Below, piece by piece: positions 11,277-19,346 of a stretch of DNA of 64,000 nucleotides. Location of the stretch: positions 1,240,001 to 1,304,000 of the forward strand of contig JAEVLN010000021.1 of the NCBI GenBank assembly GCA_018350325.1, in the 5' to 3' direction. Origin of the DNA: Globodera rostochiensis (lineage: Eukaryota > Nematoda > Chromadorea > Rhabditida > Heteroderidae). A program made the position numbers and the translations under genes. Each line of letters begins with the position of its first letter. Position 1 is the first letter of the stretch. The notes beneath the pieces were generated by a model. The model had not been told where the DNA came from. It did no database searches and was given only the letters and a program-made list of their open reading frames with translations.

Positions 11277-11825
11277 TTATCGAAAATAATTTGGGATCAA
11301 ATCAAACAGGTATTTAAATGAAGAATTCAAATGATCAATGCTGCGAACACCGGTGACAATCACTTTTCCCGAAATGTAAATGAGACAAGTGGCGCCTCCA
11401 TCAATTTTGCATCTGAGCGCTGGGAAAATGGTTGGATCGTAAATGGCGCCGGGAATTGCACGCTGCAGTCGCTCCACACTGATTCGTTCCGCACATGTGT
11501 GCACGCCCACAATGTTGACGATCCTCAGCAGCTCAACGCGGAGTTGTTGTGTGAATTGGGTGTGCTGCAAACGGCGACGGACGCGCTCGGCCATTTTCCT
11601 GGATAAACAAGGGTGCGGGACTCCGGCTAGAACCACACGGCCCGACCGGAACACCAGCGCAGACACCGTTCTTTGACCACAACGAACGCGCATGATGATG
11701 GCATGAAAACGTCGGGGGTTGTACTCGGTGTTTATCCCATTTTGGGCAATGGCCAAAAATTGTACATTTGTAAAGCAAGGATTTATTACTTTGAAGGCAA
11801 CAGTACAATTTGAAATTTGGGTCAT
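11277..11825 (-). CDS. tbp: TATA-box-binding protein encoded by the Polinton
   Basis: 182 aa forming the two-repeat TBP saddle and no N-terminal extension. Repeat 1 includes TEYNPRRFHAIIMRVR and ALVFRSGRVVLAG. Repeat 2 includes IYDPTIFPALRCKI and CLIYISGKVIVTG. The four DNA-intercalating aromatic positions of TBP are F40, F59, F134 and Y150, one conservatively changed. TBP nucleates transcription by binding TATA boxes in the minor groove. Here it presumably serves the element's own genes, many of which have TATA-type boxes. It is adjacent to TK on the minus strand. It is too diverged to look like a recent copy of the host gene and differs strongly from the TBP of the palindromic element. The start is the first ATG; no TATA box is seen upstream. 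Confidence 0.93.
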   Translation of the reverse strand: MTQISNCTVAFKVINPCFTNVQFLAIAQNGINTEYNPRRFHAIIMRVRCGQRTVSALVFRSGRVVLAGVPHPCLSRKMAERVRRRLQHTQFTQQLRVELLRIVNIVGVHTCAERISVERLQRAIPGAIYDPTIFPALRCKIDGGATCLIYISGKVIVTGVRSIDHLNSSFKYLFDLIPNYFR

Positions 11826-11994
11826 TACTCTTTGATCACAACACTGAGCACCTCAAGCGGAAAAAATGTTTTGTGATCGCCTCCTCCGTATTCAATGACA
11901 CAAGGCAAATTGGCATGGCGGAGACGCATGCTGTGTTTGACGTAGTAGTGCATGCGAACCTAATGTTGTTTTGTTTATCGGTGAAAAAAAAAAG
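11826..11994. other. Short gap between TBP and acidic protein
   Basis: 169 bp between the TBP start and the stop of the acidic protein, both on the minus strand. Any TBP promoter should lie here, but I see no TATA-like box. Confidence 0.5.
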
Positions 11995-12502
11995 CTATAC
12001 CGTGATGCCCAGGTATCCGCGATAAGCCGGCGCCAGGTGAGCGCCGAGAACAGACAGATCGCTGCAGCGAACGCCAAAATTGCGAACGGGCGGACGCAGG
12101 TGGTTGGTGCGCAACTGAACGTTGGAGGAGCGCAAGTGCTCAACAATGGCTCGCCGATGCTCCAAGTTTTGCAGCAGCACGTGCAGCTCTTGGATGCTAC
12201 ACTTGTACTGCTTGCAGAGGTAGTCAATGAGCGATTGCGGCGCCCGTCTGCCGCTACCACAGGTGCAACGCGTCGTCGTCAGCACCTCTATCATCATCAA
12301 TATTTGCGTGAAAAAAAACAAAAAAACCTGGCTTCTCCTCCTTCACCTCCTCGCTGACGGCCATTTCCTTTTCCTGCTCTTCGTCACAGATGCGAAGCCA
12401 GCTGATTTCCTCTTCTTCCTCCTTTTTGGCGGGTGGTATGTTTTCTTTATTGTTGTTGTCGTTCGAAATGTTCATCCAATCGGTAGCAAGAATATATTCC
12501 AT
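11995..12502 (-). CDS. Hypothetical acidic protein, two exons
   Basis: Not recognised. Exon 1 (12502-12328) encodes an acidic N-terminal region (runs of Glu/Lys). A 40-nt intron (12327-12288, phase 1) leads to exon 2 (12287-11995), which encodes a Cys-containing basic segment with a predicted helical region (SLIDYLCKQYKCSIQELHVL). About 155 aa in total. I chose the ATG at 12502 rather than upstream 12592 because the longer form would overlap the ATPase coding sequence. It is divergently transcribed from the ATPase with only 42 bp between the starts. Confidence 0.6.
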
Positions 12503-12510
12503 TTCAATTC

Positions 12511-12520
12511 TATAAATAAA
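12511..12520 (+). promoter_or_regulatory. TATAAATAAA box before packaging ATPase
   Basis: TATAAATAAA lies 24 nt before the ATPase ATG (12545), in the 42-bp divergent region. Confidence 0.6.
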
Positions 12521-12544
12521 TGTGAATGAAACCAAAATTGAAAA

Positions 12545-13213
12545 ATGGATTCGTTCCAGACATTTGAGCACGTGGATGTACAGTTTCGTCATCCTTTCAC
12601 AATGATTGTTTCAGGAAGCACCGGCAGTGGAAAATCGGAATGGATTCTGCGATTTTTACGCAATTTAGACAAAATGGTCACAGAACAAATTGAGCGCATT
12701 ATTTATTGTTACGGAGAACTGAACTCAAATGTGCTAAATTTGCAGCGAGCCGGAAAAATTGGAGCCGTGCCAGTGACAGTTCACAACGGGGTGCCACCTG
12801 AGGATCAGATTCGCGAGCGCGCCAAGCTTGGCAAATTGTTGTTAATTTTGGACGATTTGGTGGTGGGGATGAGCCACCATTTTTTGGACACCCTCTTCAC
12901 TCGGGGTTCACACAATTGGGGGGTGAGCGTAATTTTGGTGACGCAACATTTATTCAACAAGGAACTGCGCGTCGCCCGAAACAATTCCCATTATCTGGTG
13001 TTGATGAGGAACCCGGCCGGCGAACTGCAAACCCGTACCTTGGCCACGCATTTGTTTACGTCTAGGTTTGCCCATTTCATAGAGGCCTACCGGGATGCCT
13101 GTGCCAAAAATTTTGGTTACCTGCTAGTGGACATGCATCCGCAGAGTCCGGAAGCATTGCGTTTGAGAACGCATATATATGGTGAATCCGTTACGGTTTA
13201 TATGCCAAAATGA
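12545..13213 (+). CDS. Genome-packaging ATPase (FtsK/HerA, A32-like)
   Basis: 222 aa, the usual length for Polinton packaging ATPases. Walker A GSTGSGKS is at residues 24-31 and Walker B LLLILDDLV near residue 100, followed by a sensor-like VILVTQH. It would power DNA packaging into capsids made from the downstream structural proteins. It is the first gene of the plus-strand morphogenesis cluster. Its stop overlaps the next start (ATGA at 13210). Intact. Confidence 0.93.
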   Translation: MDSFQTFEHVDVQFRHPFTMIVSGSTGSGKSEWILRFLRNLDKMVTEQIERIIYCYGELNSNVLNLQRAGKIGAVPVTVHNGVPPEDQIRERAKLGKLLLILDDLVVGMSHHFLDTLFTRGSHNWGVSVILVTQHLFNKELRVARNNSHYLVLMRNPAGELQTRTLATHLFTSRFAHFIEAYRDACAKNFGYLLVDMHPQSPEALRLRTHIYGESVTVYMPK

Positions 13214-13566
13214 AAGTGTCAAAACTGATTACAAAAAATATGCCCTTTTTGGAACGTGTCCAACAAAAATTTCGTTCCAACCGTGCACAAACAGAACTGA
13301 TTCGACAAGCGTCTGATGAACAGCTGCTTTGTTTAGTTGAGATTTGCCTGAATATTTTAAAAGGGCGGGTTCCACTGCGCTCAAAACACGTAAAAAAGTT
13401 GCAGTCAAATGCGCAGTTGCTTCGCCGTCTCGCCCGAACACGTTGTTCGAGATCGGCCAAAAATTTGCTGACGCCGCCAAATCAACAGGGTGGGGGTCTT
13501 CCCGCCATTGCTGGACTCGTGGCCAGCATTGTGGTGCCACTCATTGTTAATGCGCTAGAAAAATAA
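13210..13566 (+). CDS. pX-like small basic protein with hydrophobic C-terminus
   Basis: 118 aa: a helical Lys/Arg-rich body with a conserved core (EICLNILKGRVPL, then LRRLARTRCSRSAKNLL) and a C-terminal Gly-rich hydrophobic segment (GGGLPAIAGLVASIVVPLIV). The architecture matches the small pX-like protein of adintoviruses and Polintons, thought to be a DNA-condensing or membrane-active virion component; that role is inference. A homologue of the same length is in both arms of the palindromic element, there too directly followed by the VPE gene. Confidence 0.75.
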   Translation: MKVSKLITKNMPFLERVQQKFRSNRAQTELIRQASDEQLLCLVEICLNILKGRVPLRSKHVKKLQSNAQLLRRLARTRCSRSAKNLLTPPNQQGGGLPAIAGLVASIVVPLIVNALEK

Positions 13567-13575
13567 ATAAATAGA
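13561..13575 (+). promoter_or_regulatory. AT-rich TATA-like box before VPE gene
   Basis: AAATAAATAAATAGA begins 41 nt before the ATG at 13602. It is weaker than the TATAAATA boxes of the other genes. Confidence 0.3.
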
Positions 13576-13601
13576 CTTGTGCTGTTATTATCATAGTAAA
13601 A

Positions 13602-14339
13602 ATGCAGCACACAAAGCGTTATTTGCTCGTGCCTGAAGAAATTTACACGAGTTTATCACAACCGTTGGATGGAACCCCTGTTGGTTTGGTCCGTTCACGG
13701 ATTCAACAAACCAAAAACGAAGGAGACGAGATCAACTATCAACAAGAGTTTAAGCGCTTAAACAAGCTGTCAAAGGAAGAAGCGGAGCGACCTGTTGACG
13801 TGCGCTTACAAAATTTGGAGGAGATTTTGCCCAAACAAACAAAAATTATGCCACAACCCCGACCACAACGGAAAAGAAAATCAGTTGTTATCCGCCGACC
13901 AACCAAGACCAAAAAGGAGGAGGACGATGATGATGATGACGAAGTTTGGGAAGATGCCAGTCCTCGAACCTTACGTTCAAGCAAAACGTCCGTGTCTTCA
14001 GAAAGGCCGGATGCCAATTATCCAATGACCAAAAATGGGATCCTGGAGCACATTCGGCAAAACGCAATCACCTTGGGCGTGTCTGAGGATGGGAAAATTT
14101 TGAAACCAGACGGAAACGTGTACAAAACCAGCAATTTTGAAGACATTGTGGTTCACTTGTTAAACAAAGACAAGCGGAGCCAATTCAAAAACGCTCCCGT
14201 CGGACACAAGGAATTTGTTGAAAAAGCAAAACAAAATGCTTTTTTAAAAAAACATCTTTTTCCCGAACAGCCCCACCAATTTGGAAAGGGTTTTTATAAA
14301 AAGACTTTAATAAAATTCAAACCGATGTTATGGATGTAA
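13602..14339 (+). CDS. Conserved Polinton protein of unknown function (VPE protein)
   Basis: 245 aa. The N-terminus has KRYLLVPEEIYTSL, a VPE-x-x-Y-x-x-L signature that recurs in many Polinton/adintovirus elements without assigned function. The middle is a charged, disordered stretch with an Asp run. The C-terminus is a folded region ending FKPMLW. The 292-aa proteins of the palindromic element share the VPE motif near the start and a KPTLW ending, confirming homology despite low overall identity. The last 10 bp overlap the integrase start. Confidence 0.75.
   Translation: MQHTKRYLLVPEEIYTSLSQPLDGTPVGLVRSRIQQTKNEGDEINYQQEFKRLNKLSKEEAERPVDVRLQNLEEILPKQTKIMPQPRPQRKRKSVVIRRPTKTKKEEDDDDDDEVWEDASPRTLRSSKTSVSSERPDANYPMTKNGILEHIRQNAITLGVSEDGKILKPDGNVYKTSNFEDIVVHLLNKDKRSQFKNAPVGHKEFVEKAKQNAFLKKHLFPEQPHQFGKGFYKKTLIKFKPMLWM
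14293..14302 (+). promoter_or_regulatory. TTTATAAAAA box before integrase
   Basis: TTTATAAAAA lies about 28 nt before the integrase ATG at 14330, within the 3' end of the VPE gene. Confidence 0.45.
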
Positions 14340-15427
14340 AAAAATTACTTGAATATTTGTACAAGGATGTAAATTCGCCAGTGTCTTTCACAAGCGTTGA
14401 ACCACTGTTGAGAGAGGCAAAAGCACGCAACAAGCAAATTACTCGCCGTGACGTTCAAAATTTTTTGGCAACCCAGCGCGCGTACACTCTGCACCGACAG
14501 GCCAAGAGGCGTTATCGCCGTTTGCCAACATTGGCACCCGGGCTGCACACGGAATGGCAAGCAGATTTGGCAATGTTTGATCGTCTTTCTCGACAAAACC
14601 GAGGGTATAAATATTTGCTTGTCTGCATCGACACCCTAAGCAGACAGATTTTTGTAGAACCGGTCAAATCAAAATCAAGCAAAGACATGACTTTCGCCTT
14701 TGGTCAAATATTTACAAGATCAAAATATGTGCCTTGGAAATTGTTGACCGACCAGGGCAAAGAATTTACAGCCAAGGCAGTCCAGACCTATTTTCGGTCA
14801 AAAGATGTTGAACATTTTTGTATGTTCACTTCTCCTCAGTTCCATGCTGGAATGGCTGAGCGAGCAAATAGGAGTATCAAAGAACGGTTGTACCGCTATT
14901 TCACCGAGCACAACACCCAAAAGTGGATAGGCGTTGTGCAACAGTTGGTCAAAGCTATCAATCACTCGTATAACTCGAGCATCGGTATGAGACCTGTGGA
15001 CGTCAATTTTAAAAATGCTGAAGCGCTTAGACAAAAATTATATGATAACGCTGCCAAAATTCCCAGACGGGCTCCAAAATTTAAGGTGGGTGACCGAGTG
15101 CGCATTGAAAAGTACAAGCACGTGTTCCAAAAGGGATACTTGCCTCGTTTCACCAACGAATTGTTCATGGTGGTGGAAGTGCATAGCGAGCGCTCTCCTG
15201 TTGTGTATCGCCTCCGTGACAGCAAAAACGAGATAATAAAAGGGTGGTTTTACGCAAATGATCTTTGTAAAACATTGGAGAGCAAAGACCAAATGCACGA
15301 CATTGAAAAAATTATTAAAAGAAAGAAACAGCATGACGTGGAACATGTTCTTGTAAAATGGAAAGGGTTCAATGCTCGCTACAACAGCTGGATTCCTGCA
15401 AGCTCGGTTACGTGGAAAAATATATAA
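14330..15427 (+). CDS. int: Retroviral-type integrase with C-terminal chromodomain
   Basis: 365 aa DDE integrase that inserts the element and makes the 6-bp target duplication. The catalytic residues have canonical spacing: D79 (QADLAMFD), D141 (LLTDQGKEF) and E177 (AERANRSIKE), i.e. D-x35-E between the last two. Residues ~322-365 form a chromodomain (VEHVLVKWKGF and YNSWIPASSV), a methyl-histone reader that can direct integration to heterochromatin. That fits the satellite location of this element. The reading frame is intact. It starts inside the VPE gene end. Confidence 0.95.
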   Translation: MDVKKLLEYLYKDVNSPVSFTSVEPLLREAKARNKQITRRDVQNFLATQRAYTLHRQAKRRYRRLPTLAPGLHTEWQADLAMFDRLSRQNRGYKYLLVCIDTLSRQIFVEPVKSKSSKDMTFAFGQIFTRSKYVPWKLLTDQGKEFTAKAVQTYFRSKDVEHFCMFTSPQFHAGMAERANRSIKERLYRYFTEHNTQKWIGVVQQLVKAINHSYNSSIGMRPVDVNFKNAEALRQKLYDNAAKIPRRAPKFKVGDRVRIEKYKHVFQKGYLPRFTNELFMVVEVHSERSPVVYRLRDSKNEIIKGWFYANDLCKTLESKDQMHDIEKIIKRKKQHDVEHVLVKWKGFNARYNSWIPASSVTWKNI

Positions 15428-15430
15428 AGG
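15421..15430 (+). promoter_or_regulatory. TATATAAAGG box before minor capsid
   Basis: TATATAAAGG overlaps the integrase stop and lies 31 nt before the ATG at 15462. The identical decamer precedes the TBP genes of the palindromic element. Confidence 0.6.
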
Positions 15431-15461
15431 AACTGTGTTGTCTCAACATGAACAAAAAAAA

Positions 15462-16235
15462 ATGCCTTCCAATTCGTTTTATGTGGTACTTCCGTCAAAT
15501 ACCAATGTTGACGAAAATAGAACAAATTCCTTTCGAGTTCGTTTGCCGCGAAAACTGCAGTTCAATGCTGAGTGGGAGGTCGGTCTGGCCGTCATTGTGT
15601 ATCCTCATTCTTGGCCCTCCATAGGGACTGTAGAAGAACAATTTGTTCAAATTGACTGGAAAACGGGGAACACCGTGCGGATTTCAGTTCCACCTTCAAA
15701 TGTGACAAATCCGTATGAATTGAGCAAAAACCTCTACAAGCTTTTGGGTGAAGGAAGCGAGCCGTTGGCAGAAAAAGTGCGTACTGCTCAGATTGCATAT
15801 ACAAATTCTACCAGCGTTGCAAGTAAATGGGCAAGACAAGAGTACATTAATCAGAGAACCAGGGAAAAACGAAGTGTCGTGGGCCAAAAAGAACAATTCC
15901 AAAAGGACATTGATACATTAATGGATTTTTACGGTGTTGACGAAGAGGATGCGGGACGTGAAAAACGTGCAACAAGTAAGATTCCAATAAAAAGGGCGGG
16001 CGAAATCGCCGAGTCATATCAAAAAAGGCTGGATGAATATTTTACATCGTTGAAGGGCTCTGATTTGAAGCTTCTCGGCGAACTGGAACAGACAAAATTA
16101 AAAGAGGAGATTGCAAGGATGCATAAAGATGACCGAGCAATATTGGACTGCTACCAAAGGAAGTGGGAATGGAGGCATGGATACAGGCGTACCGCAGGGT
16201 GGGCTTTGCCTGTCAATTTGTTTTTAACACATTAA
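15462..16235 (+). CDS. Minor capsid (penton-like) protein, N-terminal part, broken frame
   Basis: The N-terminal region (SFYVVLPSNT, SFRVRLPRKLQFNAEWEVGL) matches the Polinton minor capsid protein that forms pentons. It is followed by a long charged, coiled-coil-like insertion. The frame closes at 16235 with an unrelated tail, while the C-terminal jelly-roll strands continue in another frame at 16163-16651, so a frameshift lies around 16200-16230. An upstream in-frame start at 15372 would overlap the integrase; the ATG at 15462 follows the TATA box and begins the conserved region. Confidence 0.8.
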   Translation: MPSNSFYVVLPSNTNVDENRTNSFRVRLPRKLQFNAEWEVGLAVIVYPHSWPSIGTVEEQFVQIDWKTGNTVRISVPPSNVTNPYELSKNLYKLLGEGSEPLAEKVRTAQIAYTNSTSVASKWARQEYINQRTREKRSVVGQKEQFQKDIDTLMDFYGVDEEDAGREKRATSKIPIKRAGEIAESYQKRLDEYFTSLKGSDLKLLGELEQTKLKEEIARMHKDDRAILDCYQRKWEWRHGYRRTAGWALPVNLFLTH

Positions 16236-16651
16236 AAAATCGTTTTTCATTAACTTTGGACCCTCGGTATGTAAAAAGCGTCAAAATCTCGTCTCAGCTC
16301 TCGTACATTCTCGGATTCACCACCACCGAGTTTGTAAACGAAAAAAACGAAGCAAGGTTTATGCCAGATATGAGCGGTGGGGTTTCCTCGTTTCATGTTT
16401 ACGCCCCCGACTTGATTGAACCAATGATGATTGGTGATGTCACAGCTCCTGTTTTACGTATTGTCACAATCCGCGGGAAGCCTGATGAAAACGTTGAGGA
16501 ACAATTTTTAGCCATACAATATCATAAACTGTTGTTAAAGGAAATTGCTGAACTGTTTATTGAAATTCGTACAAATAGCGGAAGCTTGATGCCATTCCAA
16601 TATGGTACATGTACTTTAACATTGCACTTTCGAAAATTGTCCTATTTTTAA
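16163..16651 (+). CDS. Minor capsid (penton-like) protein, C-terminal part
   Basis: Continues the minor capsid in a different frame: LSYILGF, YAPDLIEPMMIGDVTAPVLR and a C-terminal TLHFRK are the conserved end of the single-jelly-roll penton protein. It ends just before the protease. It is not a separate gene; it is the downstream half of the disrupted capsid gene (or joined by an event I cannot see). The true N-terminal boundary is uncertain. Confidence 0.8.
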   Translation: MGMEAWIQAYRRVGFACQFVFNTLKNRFSLTLDPRYVKSVKISSQLSYILGFTTTEFVNEKNEARFMPDMSGGVSSFHVYAPDLIEPMMIGDVTAPVLRIVTIRGKPDENVEEQFLAIQYHKLLLKEIAELFIEIRTNSGSLMPFQYGTCTLTLHFRKLSYF

Positions 16652-16654
16652 TCA

Positions 16655-17128
16655 ATGATGAACACTATTGAAATTGACAAAACTTTGTCCGGAAACCCAG
16701 CCACACGTCACTCATATATTGGCTGTTTTGCTGCAGATCAAATACCACCAGCTGGTTCAATTGCAAAATTTCCCCATTGCATGGTGTTGAACATTGATCC
16801 GAGCACCTCCCGGGGTTCACACTGGATTGGTGTTTATTGTGCCTCCCAAAACAGTTTGGAATATTATGATTCGCTGGGGATTTGGCCACCACCCAGTGTT
16901 TTCATTATAGATTATTTGAGCCAGTTTGGCCAAATTCGTTACAATAAACTTTCGTTGCAGTCTGTCAAATCAAACGCGTGTGGTCGTCATGTAATTTTCT
17001 TTTTGTATAACCGATGTCTGGGGGTACCCTTTGAAAAATTGGTCCGCTTTTTACATTTTACAAAAACATCCCCAGATGCTATTGTCAACACCTTTGTGAG
17101 AAGGGTAATCTTTAAACATTATAAATAA
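16655..17128 (+). CDS. Adenain-like cysteine protease
   Basis: 157 aa, C48/adenain-type maturation protease. The catalytic His56 (SHWIGVY), Asp72 (YYDSLG) and Cys109 (NACGRH), with the oxyanion Gln102 (SLQS), are all present in the order of the adenovirus and Polinton enzymes. It would cleave capsid-associated precursors. It sits 3 bp after the minor capsid stop. Two adjacent ATGs (16655 and 16658) can serve as start. Intact. Confidence 0.93.
   Translation: MMNTIEIDKTLSGNPATRHSYIGCFAADQIPPAGSIAKFPHCMVLNIDPSTSRGSHWIGVYCASQNSLEYYDSLGIWPPPSVFIIDYLSQFGQIRYNKLSLQSVKSNACGRHVIFFLYNRCLGVPFEKLVRFLHFTKTSPDAIVNTFVRRVIFKHYK
17120..17128 (+). promoter_or_regulatory. TATAAATAA box before pVI-like gene
   Basis: TATAAATAA overlaps the protease stop and is 30 nt before the ATG at 17159. 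Confidence 0.6.
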
Positions 17129-17158
17129 ACTCATCATTCTTTTATCAATGCAAGAAAA

Positions 17159-17662
17159 ATGCATGTTGATTTTGATCCTCTCCAAGTGGATTGGTCCACA
17201 TTTGCAGAAGCGTCACCCGAGTTGTTGGTTCAGTTTGGGGGGTATAACGTTTTTCGAGGCATTCCATACCAGCGAGGTGGTGGGGTTGGCTCCGTGTTTA
17301 GAAGTCTCATGCGATATCTGCTTCCTATTGGAAAGCAAATTGGTGCTGCTATTGGCCGACAGGGACTTGAAAGTGGTAATCGGGTTCTAACAAATGTGTT
17401 GGAAGGCAAAGATATCAAAGAAGCACTCGTCACCGAAAGCAAATCGGGTCTAAAAAATCTCCTCGAAAAAGCGGCTAGCAATCTCAATACCCAGAAAGGG
17501 CAAGGATTTGACTTTAAACGATATCGCAAGGATGCCGCTACCGGACAATTCGGAAAGGGCAAACGAAAAAATATAAATAAGATCCAATCATCAATTGGTC
17601 CGCCCGTGGTTGGAAAGCCCAAGAATAAAAAACTCCGAGTTGATTTCTTGGGAACATATTGA
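17159..17662 (+). CDS. pVI-like minor virion protein
   Basis: 167 aa. The N-terminal YNVFRGIPYQRGGGVGSVFR followed by an amphipathic LMRYLLPIGKQIGAAIG and a Lys-rich tail is the pattern of Polinton/adintovirus proteins compared with adenovirus pVI (internal capsid protein, protease substrate and cofactor). Gly-Gly motifs could be protease sites. It is placed directly between protease and major capsid. The family assignment is by pattern and position. Confidence 0.65.
   Translation: MHVDFDPLQVDWSTFAEASPELLVQFGGYNVFRGIPYQRGGGVGSVFRSLMRYLLPIGKQIGAAIGRQGLESGNRVLTNVLEGKDIKEALVTESKSGLKNLLEKAASNLNTQKGQGFDFKRYRKDAATGQFGKGKRKNINKIQSSIGPPVVGKPKNKKLRVDFLGTY
17572..17580 (+). promoter_or_regulatory. TATAAATAA box upstream of major capsid
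   Basis: TATAAATAA inside the pVI-like gene, 84 nt before the capsid ATG at 17665. It is farther away than the other boxes. Confidence 0.4.
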
Positions 17663-17664
17663 AA

Positions 17665-18990
17665 ATGACGTGCCCTCAAAAAATTAGTGAAAACAGTCCA
17701 ATTGCAATAAACAGTGCCTTAAACATTTTTTCTGTACCCCCAACTAATGTATCTGTTGTTCGTTCTTTCTTTCGCCAAGTGCTCCCGCTTGCCACAATTA
17801 CCCAGGAATCTCCCTATCTCTTTCGTCTTTATAGCGACAATTTATGGACAGATTTATCCCGAATTTACCTTTATCTTGAATTGTCCATTGAAAAACTTGG
17901 AGAAAATGACAAATGGGTTACAATTGAAAATGCAGACGTAAATCTTAGTGCCATTCAGGGAATTGGACAAACTTTTGTTCAACAACTCAAAGTCACTGTT
18001 GGGAACACAGAGGTTTATGACAGCGGAAATTTGTATCCCTTCAAAGCATACATTACTAATGAACTGAGCTTTCCAAGCAATGCTAAAAAACATTTTCTTG
18101 GGTCAATCGGATATCGCCATAGCAAGACACATAACAATGAGAATGATGAAGGATTCAAAGAACGTTGCAAAATATTTCAAGGTGGGAAAAAGGCTCAATT
18201 CCTTTCGCGCGTAGACTTTGACATTGGAAATCAGGAACTATACCTTTTAAACAATTTGGATTTGTTGTTCACCATTTACAAGGCCAAGGATTCCTTCCTC
18301 TTGCAAACACTTTTGGGAAACGATACTAACAAATACCGGTTGGCGGTTCATGACGTAAAAATTTACGCAAAAATGATTGAAGTGCAGCCATCCTTTAATA
18401 TGAGCTTGTACAAGTCGCTGGAAAAACAGCCAGCAACTTATGCTGTTCGAAAAACAGAAATCAAGTCGTCGTATATAAGCGCTGGACGCTATGAGTTTGA
18501 ATACAACGTTTTCAGTGCTACAATTCCGCGACGAATGACGATTGCAATGGTTGGAAATGCGGCATTTAACGGCGATTTCAAGTTGACCCCGTTTAAATTT
18601 GAACCTTTTGATGTTCGAGAAATTTCTGTACATGCTGGTGGAATGATATACCCTATTGTACCATACAAACTAAATTTTGGAGAAAACTTTTTTGTTCGAG
18701 CATTTGTTGACACTTATGAGGCCTTGGGAATGACAAACTCTGAAAGGTCATTTGACATTTCTATGGAAAAATTCAAAAATGGGTGGACATTTTTTGTAAT
18801 CCCATTAACTTCTACGCTGGACGACAGTTGCGGATTTGAGCTATTAAGAAGCGGAACAACGTGCATTCGCGTCACGTTCAACACCCCTATACCAAAAGGA
18901 GGGGTGGAAATGATAGTTTTGGGTGAATTTGATCAAATGATCATGATCGATTATAATCGACACATTGTATCAGACTCAAAAATTTTATAA
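17665..18990 (+). CDS. mcp: Major capsid protein (double jelly roll)
   Basis: 441 aa from the ATG at 17665, which lies 2 nt after the pVI-like stop. The sequence matches Polinton major capsids throughout: NVSVVRSFFRQVLPLATI, ESPYLFRLYSDNLWTDLSRI and IGQTFVQQLKVTVGNTEVYD at the N-terminal half, and SYISAGRYEFEYNVFSATIP, VREISVHAGGMIYP and FFVRAFVDTYEALGM in the C-terminal half. The hexameric capsomers would form an icosahedral shell. The frame is intact, so the capsid could still be made. Confidence 0.93.
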   Translation: MTCPQKISENSPIAINSALNIFSVPPTNVSVVRSFFRQVLPLATITQESPYLFRLYSDNLWTDLSRIYLYLELSIEKLGENDKWVTIENADVNLSAIQGIGQTFVQQLKVTVGNTEVYDSGNLYPFKAYITNELSFPSNAKKHFLGSIGYRHSKTHNNENDEGFKERCKIFQGGKKAQFLSRVDFDIGNQELYLLNNLDLLFTIYKAKDSFLLQTLLGNDTNKYRLAVHDVKIYAKMIEVQPSFNMSLYKSLEKQPATYAVRKTEIKSSYISAGRYEFEYNVFSATIPRRMTIAMVGNAAFNGDFKLTPFKFEPFDVREISVHAGGMIYPIVPYKLNFGENFFVRAFVDTYEALGMTNSERSFDISMEKFKNGWTFFVIPLTSTLDDSCGFELLRSGTTCIRVTFNTPIPKGGVEMIVLGEFDQMIMIDYNRHIVSDSKIL

Positions 18991-18994
18991 ATAA
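18986..18994 (+). promoter_or_regulatory. TATAAATAA box before small membrane protein
   Basis: TATAAATAA overlaps the capsid stop codon and lies 25 nt before the ATG at 19020. Confidence 0.6.
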
Positions 18995-19019
18995 CATTGC
19001 CAACAAATATTGTAAAAAA

Positions 19020-19268
19020 ATGAATAACACAACTACACCCCCGATCCAAGTTTTGATTGACCCCGAAAATGACGCGCAAATTTGGTTGCAAATATTAATG
19101 CTTTTTTCCCACTACCTCATTGCGTTTCCGGTGTTCTTAATTTGTTGGTTTGCCCTCATTAGCTTCCTTAAAAAGAAAGGACACATTACCCCGGGTGAAG
19201 CCCAAACAATGATGGAGGAATTGAATAATATCCCAAAAAACCCCCCACTGTTCTTGCTAAAAAAATAA
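19020..19268 (+). CDS. Small single-pass membrane protein
   Basis: 82 aa with one hydrophobic segment (LILMLFSHYLIAFPVFLICW region, residues ~23-50) followed by a Lys-rich turn and a short tail. It is the last gene of the plus-strand cluster with its own TATAAATAA box. No family recognised. It may be a virion or membrane-associated late protein. Confidence 0.6.
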   Translation: MNNTTTPPIQVLIDPENDAQIWLQILMLFSHYLIAFPVFLICWFALISFLKKKGHITPGEAQTMMEELNNIPKNPPLFLLKK

Positions 19269-19346
19269 TGGGCAGGCATGGCTTAACAGGTAAAAATCCG
19301 TGTTAAGACATTGTCTACCCTTTTTGCTCTGGTTCGAAACCCGTTC
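19268..19346 (+). other. tRNA-like sequence after last Polinton gene
   Basis: TGGCTTAACAGG resembles an A box (consensus TRGCNNAGYNGG) and GGTTCGAAACC a B box about 45 nt later, followed by a T7 run near 19360. A CTTAAC/GTTAAG hairpin lies between them. No convincing full cloverleaf; possibly a tRNA relic or pol III promoter. Confidence 0.35.

Noticed and set aside
15372..15461. Longer start for the minor capsid protein
   Set aside because: It overlaps the integrase chromodomain and TATA box; the conserved region begins after the ATG at 15462.
17659..17664. TTG start for the major capsid protein
   Set aside because: An ATG two codons later, just after the preceding stop, is the plausible start.
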